Assembly: GCA_963991985.1 (NCBI GenBank)
Contig: CAXDRX010000017.1
Span: 1-31,129, forward strand
DNA: 31,129 bases
Direction of reading: 5' to 3'
Source of the DNA: MED-G17 sp963991985
GTDB lineage: Bacteria > Bacteroidota > Bacteroidia > NS11-12g > UBA9320
Shown here: one piece after another, positions 24,297 to 30,974 of the stretch
Layout: each line of letters starts with the position of its first letter
Numbering within the stretch: position 1 is the stretch's first letter
Program-made: the position numbers and the translations under genes
The notes under the pieces: model-generated
Told to the model about the DNA's origin: nothing
What the model saw: the letters and a program-made list of their open reading frames with translations, nothing else
Database searches by the model: none

Positions 24297-24923
24297 TTGA
24301 GAAAAAAGAGAAAATTTAGGGGTTACGTAAAACCAACCAATCCCCACAACATCAACCAAGACATTACTTCTGACCCTATTCGGTTGGTTGGGGATAATGT
24401 AAAAAATGATATTGTTTCGCTCTCTGAGGCATTGAACATTGCCAACAATGTAGGTCTTGATTTGGTAGAGATTTCGCCAAAAGCCAAACCTCCCGTTTGT
24501 AAAGTAATAGATTATAAAAAATTTCTTTATGAACAGAAGAAAAAAGCCAAAGAAATTAAGCAAAATCAAGTCAAAACTTCCATCAAGGAAATTCGTTTTG
24601 GTCCCAATACTGATGAACATGACTTTAATTTCAAGAAAAATCATGCCGTCAACTTTCTAAAGGAAGGAAATAAAGTAAGGGCTTACGTTTTTTTTAGAGG
24701 AAGAGCGATTATACACAAAGACCTTGGTGCGCAGTTGCTGGATCGATTCGCAGAAGAATTGAAAGAAATTTCGAAAATTGAATCACCCAAAAAAATGGAA
24801 GGAAAGAAAATGATTATCGTTTTGGCTCCTACGATTAAAGCAATCGTCAAAAAAGACGAACGCACTATTGCCAGAGAAGAAAGAGAGAAGGAAGATAAAA
24901 ATATAGTTAATAAAAATGCCTAA
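24297..24923 (+). CDS. infC: Translation initiation factor IF-3
   Basis: IF-3 controls start-codon selection and subunit dissociation. The 208-residue protein has the N-terminal domain with INQDITSDPIRLVGDN and LDLVEISPKAKPPVCKVIDYKKF, a lysine-rich linker and the C-terminal domain with IRFGPNTDEHDFNFKKNHA and VRAYVFFRGR. The start is a TTG (24297-24299), 3 nt after the thrS stop, and no ATG is available. A rare start codon fits the known autoregulation of infC, in which IF-3 discriminates against its own non-AUG start. The C-terminal tail (about 170-208) is charged and longer than in E. coli. It overlaps rpmI by 8 nt. Confidence 0.95.
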   Translation: MRKKRKFRGYVKPTNPHNINQDITSDPIRLVGDNVKNDIVSLSEALNIANNVGLDLVEISPKAKPPVCKVIDYKKFLYEQKKKAKEIKQNQVKTSIKEIRFGPNTDEHDFNFKKNHAVNFLKEGNKVRAYVFFRGRAIIHKDLGAQLLDRFAEELKEISKIESPKKMEGKKMIIVLAPTIKAIVKKDERTIAREEREKEDKNIVNKNA

Positions 24924-25116
24924 AGTAAAAACAAATTCAAGTGCAAAAAAGAGATTTTCTCTAACCGGTTCTGGGAAAATTAAAAGAAAACATGCCTTTA
25001 AAAACCACATACTCACCAAAAAAACGAAAAAGCAAAAACGTAATTTGGGACAAAGTACATTGGTGAATGAAAGAGACGAAAACAATATTAAACTGTTACT
25101 AAGAGTAAAAAAATAA
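24916..25116 (+). CDS. rpmI: Large-subunit ribosomal protein L35
   Basis: A 66-residue basic protein with the L35 pattern MPKVKTNSSAKKRFSLTGSG, then KIKRKHAFKNHILTKKTKKQKRNL in the middle and a short C-terminal helix. ATG overlaps the infC end by 8 nt, so translation is probably coupled. Confidence 0.96.
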   Translation: MPKVKTNSSAKKRFSLTGSGKIKRKHAFKNHILTKKTKKQKRNLGQSTLVNERDENNIKLLLRVKK

Positions 25117-25173
25117 AAAACAAGGCACAAAGCTTGCTGAAAAAGTGCAACGCCATAAAATTAAATAAAAACA

Positions 25174-25521
25174 ATGCCAAGATCAGTAAATTCAGTCGCT
25201 TCACGAAGACGCAGAAAAAGAATGCTCAAGCATGCAAAAGGCTATTGGGGCAGAAGAAAAAATGTATGGACCGTTTCCAAAAATGCCATTGAAAAAGCCT
25301 GGCAATATGCTTATCGTGACCGAAAAACAAAAAAACGAAACTTTAGAGCCTTGTGGATCCAGAGAATTAATGCTGGTTCCCGACAACACGGGCTTAGTTA
25401 TAGCAAATTCATAGGGTTAATGAGCGAAAAAGATGTTGCGCTCAACCGAAAAGTTTTGGCGGATTTAGCAATGAACCACCCCAAAACCTTTGCTGCGATT
25501 GTAAAGAAGGTAAACAAGTAA
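25174..25521 (+). CDS. rplT: Large-subunit ribosomal protein L20
   Basis: A 115-residue protein with the L20 start MPRSVNSVASRRRRKRMLKH, then AKGYWGRRKNVWTVSKNA. The globular part has LWIQRINAGSRQHGLSYSKF. L20 is needed for early 50S assembly and in other bacteria represses its own operon by binding the message. I see no clear L20-binding mimic here. Last gene of the cluster, 57 nt after rpmI. Confidence 0.96.
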   Translation: MPRSVNSVASRRRRKRMLKHAKGYWGRRKNVWTVSKNAIEKAWQYAYRDRKTKKRNFRALWIQRINAGSRQHGLSYSKFIGLMSEKDVALNRKVLADLAMNHPKTFAAIVKKVNK

Positions 25522-25790
25522 GAATTTATTCTGACCCACCACTTTTTGAAGATGGGTAAATAAATCGAAAAGAGGTTTGGAGCGCTTGCGCATTTCTCTA
25601 TTCTTCGACAATCACAAAGAAGATCGTAGCATTATAATCCTTCTTTAAGGTTCTCTTGTGTTCAGTCCTCGGGCAGTTTAGCGAGCGACGAGCTCCATCT
25701 TTTTTTTGACGCAAAAAACTTCTTTGAATTCTCTAGGATCGGTGAGAGAAAATAAAATTCTCCCCCAGATAAAATTCCGCACAACTATGG
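25522..25790. other. Gene-free convergent spacer with short inverted repeats
   Basis: The 269 bp between the ends of rplT and tsf hold no credible ORF. Visible structures are weak. AAAGAAG (about 25616-25622) pairs with CTTCTTT (about 25640-25646). GAGC-GACGA-GCTC is followed by CATC and a run of eight T (about 25684-25707), possibly a weak rightward terminator. GAGAA/TTCTC (about 25755-25771) is another small stem. GC-richer patches (around 25580 and 25675-25695) stand out from the AT-rich surroundings. It may hold terminators for both operons or an unrecognised small RNA. Confidence 0.3.
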
Positions 25791-26621
25791 TTAATTTAAA
25801 GATACTCTTTTGAAAGCCAAAACAGTAAGTTCGCCATCTATTTCTTTCAAAAATTTATCTATGGTTTTTGAGCTATCTTTTACAAAAACCTGCTTTAGAA
25901 GGGTTTGCTCCTTGTAAAATTTGTTGAGTTTTCCCAATGCTATTTTTTCAATCATTGCTTCGGGTTTTCCCTCTTGACGGGCCTGTTCCTTGCCTATTTC
26001 TAACTCTCTTTTTTTCACATCTTCAGGGACTGAAGACTCATCAACTGACACAGGATTCATGGCAGCAATCTGCATCGCAACATCCTTTCCTGCGATGGTT
26101 TTGATTTCATTTAGTTTTTGATTCATAACAACCAAAACACCAATTTTATTTCCAGCATGAATATAATCAACAATTCCCTCACCTGTTAGCGAATAATATT
26201 CGCCAATTTCTATTTTTTCGCCTATTGTTCCCACCATTTCTACAATGGTTTCTGACACATTTTTGTCTCCAATGGAAAGTAGATTAATTTCTTCGATTGT
26301 TTTGCAATCATTGTCGAGTGCCAGTTGAGCCAATTGATGTGCAAATGCAACAAACTCCTCATTCTTTGCAACAAAGTCTGTTTCACAATTCAATCGTAAA
26401 ACAACACCAAAATTACCACTGTTATTTACTTTCGCTATGATAGCACCCTCTGTGGCCTCTCTATCTGCTCTTTTAGCAGATATTTTTTGACCCTTTTTTC
26501 GGAGGTAGTCAATGGCGGCGTTCATATCCCCATTGCTTTCATTCAGTGCTTTTTTGCAATCCATCATGCCAGCACCTGTTTTTTTTCTCAACTCATTGAC
26601 TTGAGCAGCTGTTATTCCCAT
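25791..26621 (-). CDS. tsf: Elongation factor Ts
   Basis: EF-Ts is the guanine nucleotide exchange factor of EF-Tu. Its 276 residues have the UBA-like N-terminus (ITAAQVNELRKKTGAGMMDCKKAL, about 3-26) and the EF-Tu contact TDFVAKNEEF (about 80-89). The core and C-terminal module are also present (VAMQIAAMNP). It starts with ATG 16 nt after rpsB and is the last gene of the rplM-rpsI-rpsB-tsf operon. Confidence 0.96.
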   Translation of the reverse strand: MGITAAQVNELRKKTGAGMMDCKKALNESNGDMNAAIDYLRKKGQKISAKRADREATEGAIIAKVNNSGNFGVVLRLNCETDFVAKNEEFVAFAHQLAQLALDNDCKTIEEINLLSIGDKNVSETIVEMVGTIGEKIEIGEYYSLTGEGIVDYIHAGNKIGVLVVMNQKLNEIKTIAGKDVAMQIAAMNPVSVDESSVPEDVKKRELEIGKEQARQEGKPEAMIEKIALGKLNKFYKEQTLLKQVFVKDSSKTIDKFLKEIDGELTVLAFKRVSLN

Positions 26622-26637
26622 TGTATTCTTGAATTTA

Positions 26638-27399
26638 TTAGGCTTTTTCTTCTGTACTTTCTAAAGTATCTTCTGGTTGATTTTCCACTTGTTTCTTTTC
26701 TTCTCTCATTTTTTTTCTTTCCTCTAAGCCTTCTTTTATTGCACCTGTTATCTGATCTGTAATCAGTTGGATAGACTTTGCGGCATCATCATTGGAGGGA
26801 ATTGGAAAATCAATTTTGGTTGGATCTGCATTTGTATCTACGAGTCCGAAAATTGGAATATTTAGCTTTTGGGCTTCTGCAATCGCAAGTTGCTCTCGAT
26901 TGGTGTCTATGACAAATAAGGCTGCGGGCAAACGGTTCATTTCAACGATTCCACCGAGAACACGGGCTAATTTTTCTTTTTCCCGAGTCTTCATCAAACG
27001 TTCTTTTTTGTTCATGTTTTCGAAAGTTCCATCAGACTCCATCTTGCCAATATTTTGCATTTTCTTGATAGATTTTTTCACCGTAGCATAATTGGTAAGC
27101 ATTCCACCAAGCCACCTCTCTACCACATAAGGCATACGACAATCTTTGGCCGCTTCCGAAACAATATGTTGGGCTTGCTTCTTGGTTGCCACAAAGAGAA
27201 TTTTTCTTCCAGTTCTCGCAATGTTGCGAATGGCTTGAGAAGCGTTTTCAATTTTGTCGAGCGACTTATTTACATCAATAATGTGTATTCCGTTTTGCTC
27301 CATAAAAATGTAAGGAGCCATCCTTGGATTCCATTTTCTTGTAAGATGACCGTAGTGGACACCTGCATCTAACAGGTCTTGTGGTTTTAACTGATTCAT
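26638..27399 (-). CDS. rpsB: Small-subunit ribosomal protein S2
   Basis: A 253-residue S2 protein with LLDAGVHYGHLTRKWNPRMAPYI (about 9-31) and RWLGGMLTNYATVKKSI in the middle. DTNREQLAIAEAQKLNIPIFGLVDTNADP is also typical. The C-terminal tail is acidic and Glu-rich, as often in Bacteroidota. Six nt separate it from rpsI. Confidence 0.96.
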   Translation of the reverse strand: MNQLKPQDLLDAGVHYGHLTRKWNPRMAPYIFMEQNGIHIIDVNKSLDKIENASQAIRNIARTGRKILFVATKKQAQHIVSEAAKDCRMPYVVERWLGGMLTNYATVKKSIKKMQNIGKMESDGTFENMNKKERLMKTREKEKLARVLGGIVEMNRLPAALFVIDTNREQLAIAEAQKLNIPIFGLVDTNADPTKIDFPIPSNDDAAKSIQLITDQITGAIKEGLEERKKMREEKKQVENQPEDTLESTEEKA

Positions 27400-27405
27400 A
27401 AAATA

Positions 27406-27795
27406 CTATCGTTTGCTGAATTGAGATTTCTTTCTTGCTTTTTTCTGTCCGAATTTCTTTCTTTCCACCATTCTCGAATCTCTCGTTAACAATTTTTCTC
27501 TTTTCAATACAGGTTTGAACTCTTCTTCATTTTCTTCCACCAAGGCTCTAGAAATAGCCATTCGAATAGATTGTGCTTGCCCAGTTGTGCCACCACCTTT
27601 CACATTAACTCGTACATCATATTTTCCTTCTGTTTCTGTGAGCAAGAAAGGTTGCATAATGATATATTGGGAGCTTCTGGTTGGGAAAAATTCTTTAAAA
27701 TCTTTGCCATTTACCAAAATATTCCCTTTGCCTTGCTCAAGGTAAACTCTTGCAATTGCATTTTTTCGTCGTCCAATTTTATTTATTATGCTCAT
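27406..27795 (-). CDS. rpsI: Small-subunit ribosomal protein S9
   Basis: A 129-residue protein with the S9 start KIGRRKNAIARVYLEQGKGNI, the VNVKGGGTTGQAQSIRMAISRAL core and the invariant SKR C-terminus, which reaches the ribosomal P site. It starts 1 nt after the rplM stop. Confidence 0.96.
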   Translation of the reverse strand: MSIINKIGRRKNAIARVYLEQGKGNILVNGKDFKEFFPTRSSQYIIMQPFLLTETEGKYDVRVNVKGGGTTGQAQSIRMAISRALVEENEEEFKPVLKREKLLTRDSRMVERKKFGQKKARKKSQFSKR

Positions 27796-27796
27796 T

Positions 27797-28234
27797 CTAA
27801 AAAGTCAATACTTGTGGTTTTTGTGCTTGATGTGGGTGTTCTGATCCAGAATAAACTTTTAAGTTGTGAAAGATATCTCTGCCCAATCTATTTTTGGGCA
27901 ACATCCCTTTGACTGCCTTCTCAATAATTTTGTTGGGTGTTTTTTTCCTTAAGTCTTTGAGTAATTTTCTTTTTTGACCACCAGGATATTCCGAATAAGA
28001 AATATATTCCTTGGTTTCCTCTTTGGTGCTGCTTACAGAAATTTTTTCTGAATTTACAACAATTACATTGTCTCCGCAATTGATGTGTGGTGTATAGCTT
28101 GGCTTGTGTTTTCCTCTTATCACTTTGGCAACCTCACTCGCCAATCTGCCCAATGTTTTGCCTTCCGCATCTACAACATACCAATGTTTCTCAACATCAG
28201 CAGTCGGCAATGATTTTGTCTTATAACTCAACAT
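27797..28234 (-). CDS. rplM: Large-subunit ribosomal protein L13
   Basis: A 145-residue L13 protein with WYVVDAEGKTLGRLASEVAK (about 18-37), HKPSYTPHINCGDNVIVVN and KGMLPKNRLGRDIFHNLKVY. First gene of the leftward L13-S9-S2-EF-Ts operon. A complete promoter-like sequence lies 30-60 nt upstream of the ATG. Confidence 0.96.
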   Translation of the reverse strand: MLSYKTKSLPTADVEKHWYVVDAEGKTLGRLASEVAKVIRGKHKPSYTPHINCGDNVIVVNSEKISVSSTKEETKEYISYSEYPGGQKRKLLKDLRKKTPNKIIEKAVKGMLPKNRLGRDIFHNLKVYSGSEHPHQAQKPQVLTF

Positions 28235-28264
28235 ATCTGCTTTACTAATCCGTCAAAAGGGTGG

Positions 28265-28295
28265 CAAAAATAGGTGTATTTTTAGTAATCTACAA
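28265..28295 (-). promoter_or_regulatory. Candidate promoter of the rplM-rpsI-rpsB-tsf operon
   Basis: On the minus strand TTG (28295 down to 28293), a 20-nt spacer and TATTTTTG (28272 down to 28265) match the Bacteroidota consensus exactly. The -7 box is followed by CCAC, as at queA. It lies in the 76-bp gap between the ulosonate operon and rplM. Confidence 0.55.
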
Positions 28296-28310
28296 CAACT
28301 GTTTTTCTTT

Positions 28311-29018
28311 TTACAGAAATTCTGGCAAGCCAATGTCTTTTGGTTCTAAAACCAGAAGTTGAACGTCTCGCTTCTTTTGTAAATACGCTTTGTAGGAAAA
28401 ATCAAAGTTCTTTCGATGCATAAAAACTTGATCTATATTCCCTTGTGTTGCCATGAGCATTTCGCAAGCCTCTCTTAAGGCCAAAAATCCTCCTGAATGG
28501 GCAGTGATGTAATCTGCAAACTGGTTTTTTTCGCACCATTTCGAAAAGTAAGGATTTGCATTGTGACTTACCAATATTCTCAAAGCAACCTGCTCAGCGA
28601 CATTTATGTCCAAAAGATCATCGAAAAAATAAGCACATTCTGAAGGTTTTAAGTTATTGTGACGCAATAAGTGTTCGAGTGCTCCGCTCTTTTCTTTGAA
28701 GTTTTGATACTGAAAATCAAATTTTTCTCTTTCTGAAAAATGCTTTGCGGTAGAATTTTTCAATCCAGTAATTATGGCCATTTTAGGCATTTCCGAAGAT
28801 ATTAAGTATTTGGAATATCTTAGTAAATTGATTCCCATACTGTCTGGTTCTGAAAAACTTCCTTTGAATCCATCATATTTTGTACCTTGATGGAAAACAC
28901 CGTCCCAGTCAAAAATAAAGCATTTTATTTGGGCAAGATCGGACTGAATTTGATCAATTTCTTTGACGAAAACAGCACCAATTTCTTCATAAAGCCCAAC
29001 TATCTCTTCCCTATCCAT
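28311..29018 (-). CDS. KdsC-like HAD phosphatase, extended form
   Basis: A 235-residue HAD-superfamily protein of the KdsC (3-deoxy-ulosonate 8-phosphate phosphatase) type. Motif I is FIFDWDG (34-40; D37, D39). Motif II is AIITG (81-85). K110 in FKEKSGALEHLL fits motif III. Motif IV is FFDDLLD (131-137), where KdsC usually has GDD. The closing SGGFLALREACEMLM (175-189) corresponds to KdsC's GGxGAVRE segment. It is about 45 residues longer than typical KdsC, with extra N-terminal (about 1-30) and C-terminal (about 195-235) parts. The ATG shares one base with the upstream stop (TAATG), so translation is coupled to the transaldolase/CBS gene. Likely function: dephosphorylating the product of the KdsA-like enzyme. 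Confidence 0.8.
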   Translation of the reverse strand: MDREEIVGLYEEIGAVFVKEIDQIQSDLAQIKCFIFDWDGVFHQGTKYDGFKGSFSEPDSMGINLLRYSKYLISSEMPKMAIITGLKNSTAKHFSEREKFDFQYQNFKEKSGALEHLLRHNNLKPSECAYFFDDLLDINVAEQVALRILVSHNANPYFSKWCEKNQFADYITAHSGGFLALREACEMLMATQGNIDQVFMHRKNFDFSYKAYLQKKRDVQLLVLEPKDIGLPEFL

Positions 29019-30028
29019 TAGGCAATTAAATCTTGAACATCAAGCATACCCACTGGCTTTCCATTTTGAGTAACCACCAAGTTGTCTACCTTTTTAGACT
29101 TAATCAATTCCGATGCGTCGAACAGTAGGGCATCTGATTCAATGCTAACGCTTTCTTTAGCAGGCATTTCCATTAATCTTTTGTTCAATACCTTCTCTCC
29201 CTCTTTTTCAAGCATTCTTCGGAGATCTCCATCGGTAAATACGCATTGAATTTCCTCATTTTCATCGATCACTGTTATGGCGCCCAGTTTTGATTTGGTC
29301 ATTTCTATTAGTGCATCTTTCACCAGTTTTTCTTGAAGTATCGTTGCGTCTGCTTTTCGCATCGCTTGTCCAACAGTGATAGTCATTAAACGTGTATGCT
29401 CTATGAATTGGTTGGTGCCAACTGTGGTAAAGTTGTTGTTCGGAAGCATTTTAATGACTTTCCAGGGCATTGTGCAGGTATGCACCCCAATGTTTATTGC
29501 GTTTCTTACATGTTCTACATGTCTTACAGAGGAAAACATAATTTTTGAATCGTAGCCATATCGATCCACAGCGTCCACACATTGCTCAAAAAGAGAAAGC
29601 GCATCATGTCCTTGATCTTGTAGTCTTCCTGCCAATGGGCAAACATAGGTAGCACCGGCAGCTAAGGCAACATATGCTTGCTGCAGAGTGTAGACCAAGT
29701 GTAAATTTACCAAATAGCCTTTGCTTCTTAATCTGCTACAGGCTTTTGCCCCCTCCAAGGAAATTGGAATTTTAAAAACGGTCTTTAATGGATCTAAACC
29801 TAGGGACAAAAGTCTATCTGCTTCCTTTTCAATTTCCTCAGAATTGTTTCCCAAAGCCTCTACTTGAATTACAGGCATGAGCTTGGCAAGTTGAAGTATC
29901 GTTCCGTCGATGTCTTTTATTCCATCGCGATGCATGAAAGTTGGAGTGGTCGTTAATCCAGAAATGAAGCCCAATTTGGATGCTTCTTTAATTTCGGAAA
30001 GATTGGCTGAGTCGAGATAGAATTCCAT
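29018..30028 (-). CDS. Transaldolase/fructose-6-phosphate aldolase-like domain fused to KdsD-type CBS pair
   Basis: A 336-residue two-part protein. Residues 1-215 are a small TalC/FSA-type barrel: FYLDSANLSEI (D6), GLTTTP (24-29, usually TTNP), IQVEA (Q55), the Schiff-base lysine K86 in TVFKIP, CPLAGRLQDQG (130-140) and MFSSVRHVEHV (R169). Residues 225-336 are a CBS pair. DALIEMTKSKLGAITVI and VFTDGDLRR (263-271) closely resemble the CBS part of arabinose-5-phosphate isomerase KdsD, as does the closing VGMLDVQDLI. No SIS isomerase domain is present. It lies between kdsA and a kdsC-like gene (2-nt gap and 1-nt overlap), where kdsD would be expected. It probably makes the aldose phosphate used by the KdsA-like enzyme, under CBS control; the reaction is unproven. 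Confidence 0.85.
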   Translation of the reverse strand: MEFYLDSANLSEIKEASKLGFISGLTTTPTFMHRDGIKDIDGTILQLAKLMPVIQVEALGNNSEEIEKEADRLLSLGLDPLKTVFKIPISLEGAKACSRLRSKGYLVNLHLVYTLQQAYVALAAGATYVCPLAGRLQDQGHDALSLFEQCVDAVDRYGYDSKIMFSSVRHVEHVRNAINIGVHTCTMPWKVIKMLPNNNFTTVGTNQFIEHTRLMTITVGQAMRKADATILQEKLVKDALIEMTKSKLGAITVIDENEEIQCVFTDGDLRRMLEKEGEKVLNKRLMEMPAKESVSIESDALLFDASELIKSKKVDNLVVTQNGKPVGMLDVQDLIA

Positions 30029-30030
30029 AC

Positions 30031-30858
30031 TTATCTGTATTTCTTTTCAATATTATGAATTTCAATCAATGGTTTTAAAAATTCTTCTAAATCATTTACG
30101 CACATTTGGCTTGCAGCATCACATTTGGCCTTGGCTGGGTTTGGGTGTGTTTCAATGAACAAACCATCTACCCCCGCTGCAACACCTGCTCTACCCAAAA
30201 CGCTAAGATACTGTCTGCTCCCACCATTGGGGTCTGCACTTGGGATACCATATTTTCTAATGGAATGTGTTATATCGAAAACCACCGGGTAGTTTGTTTG
30301 ATTTAAATGATAAAAACTTCTGGGATCAACCACCAAATCGTTGTAACCAAAAGTATATCCTCTTTCCGTCAATATAATTTTTTCATTGCCCATTGATTCT
30401 ACTTTCTTTATGGGCTTTGACATATTTTCTGGCGCTAAAAATTGGCCATGTTTTAAATTGATGGGCAAGCCTGTTTTTGCGGCTTCGGTAACCAAGGTAG
30501 ATTGCATGCACAAATAGGCAGGAATTTGTATGATGTCCAAAACCTCTGCCGCATCCACAATCTGAGAGGGGAAGTGGACATCACTTAATATGGGAAATCC
30601 AAATTGAACTTTTATTTCTTCTAGAATTCGTAAACCTTCATCAATACCCGGTCCGCTATAATACTCAAGAGAACTTCTATTGTCTTTCATAAAAGAAGAC
30701 TTATAAATAATCGGAATTCCCAATGAAGTTTCTACCTCCTTTAATTTTTCGGCCGTTTTTACCATCGTACCCCTATCTTCCACAACACATGGGCCAGAAA
30801 TTAAAAACAACTGATCCTCTTCAACCTGCATGGTTCCTACCGCGAACGATTTTTTCAT
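30031..30858 (-). CDS. kdsA: 3-Deoxy-8-phosphooctulonate synthase (KdsA-like)
   Basis: KdsA condenses PEP with arabinose 5-phosphate to Kdo-8-phosphate, the first committed step of Kdo synthesis. The 275-residue length is normal. Metal ligands of the metal-dependent class are visible: C24 in SGPCVVE, H198 in DITHSI, E236 in FIETHP and D247 in AKCDAAS. PEP-binding INLKHGQF and TERGYTFGYNDLVVD are conserved. Some usually invariant positions differ. The KANRS motif reads KDNRS (58-62), and the ARQTD segment reads CMQST (117-121), losing an arginine thought to contact the pentose phosphate across the subunit interface. The enzyme may therefore accept another aldose phosphate. First gene of the operon, with a -7-like box just before the ATG. 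Confidence 0.85.
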   Translation of the reverse strand: MKKSFAVGTMQVEEDQLFLISGPCVVEDRGTMVKTAEKLKEVETSLGIPIIYKSSFMKDNRSSLEYYSGPGIDEGLRILEEIKVQFGFPILSDVHFPSQIVDAAEVLDIIQIPAYLCMQSTLVTEAAKTGLPINLKHGQFLAPENMSKPIKKVESMGNEKIILTERGYTFGYNDLVVDPRSFYHLNQTNYPVVFDITHSIRKYGIPSADPNGGSRQYLSVLGRAGVAAGVDGLFIETHPNPAKAKCDAASQMCVNDLEEFLKPLIEIHNIEKKYR

Positions 30859-30862
30859 TTCA

Positions 30863-30870
30863 CAAAAGTA
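30863..30870 (-). promoter_or_regulatory. Candidate -7 box of the ulosonate operon
   Basis: TACTTTTG on the minus strand is an exact TAnnTTTG match ending 4 nt before the kdsA-like ATG, so a transcript from it would be nearly leaderless. No TTG at the usual -33 distance. The same octamer precedes the muramidase gene. Confidence 0.3.
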
Positions 30871-30974
30871 CGTTGAAAGCTACTATTGTTTCATTAAAAC
30901 AATCAATTAAGTTTACCATTTGAGGTAAAATGATCCGACTAACCAAGTATATTTTTTTTATTATATTCGCAACT

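Noticed and set aside
25124..25148. GCAC/GTGC stem between rpmI and rplT as an L20 operator
   Set aside because: Only four base pairs with a 16-nt loop; nothing resembles a known L20-binding motif.
25522..25790. tRNA, tmRNA or RNase P RNA in the convergent gap
   Set aside because: No CCA end, T-arm consensus, tag-peptide frame or RNase P core sequence could be found on either strand.
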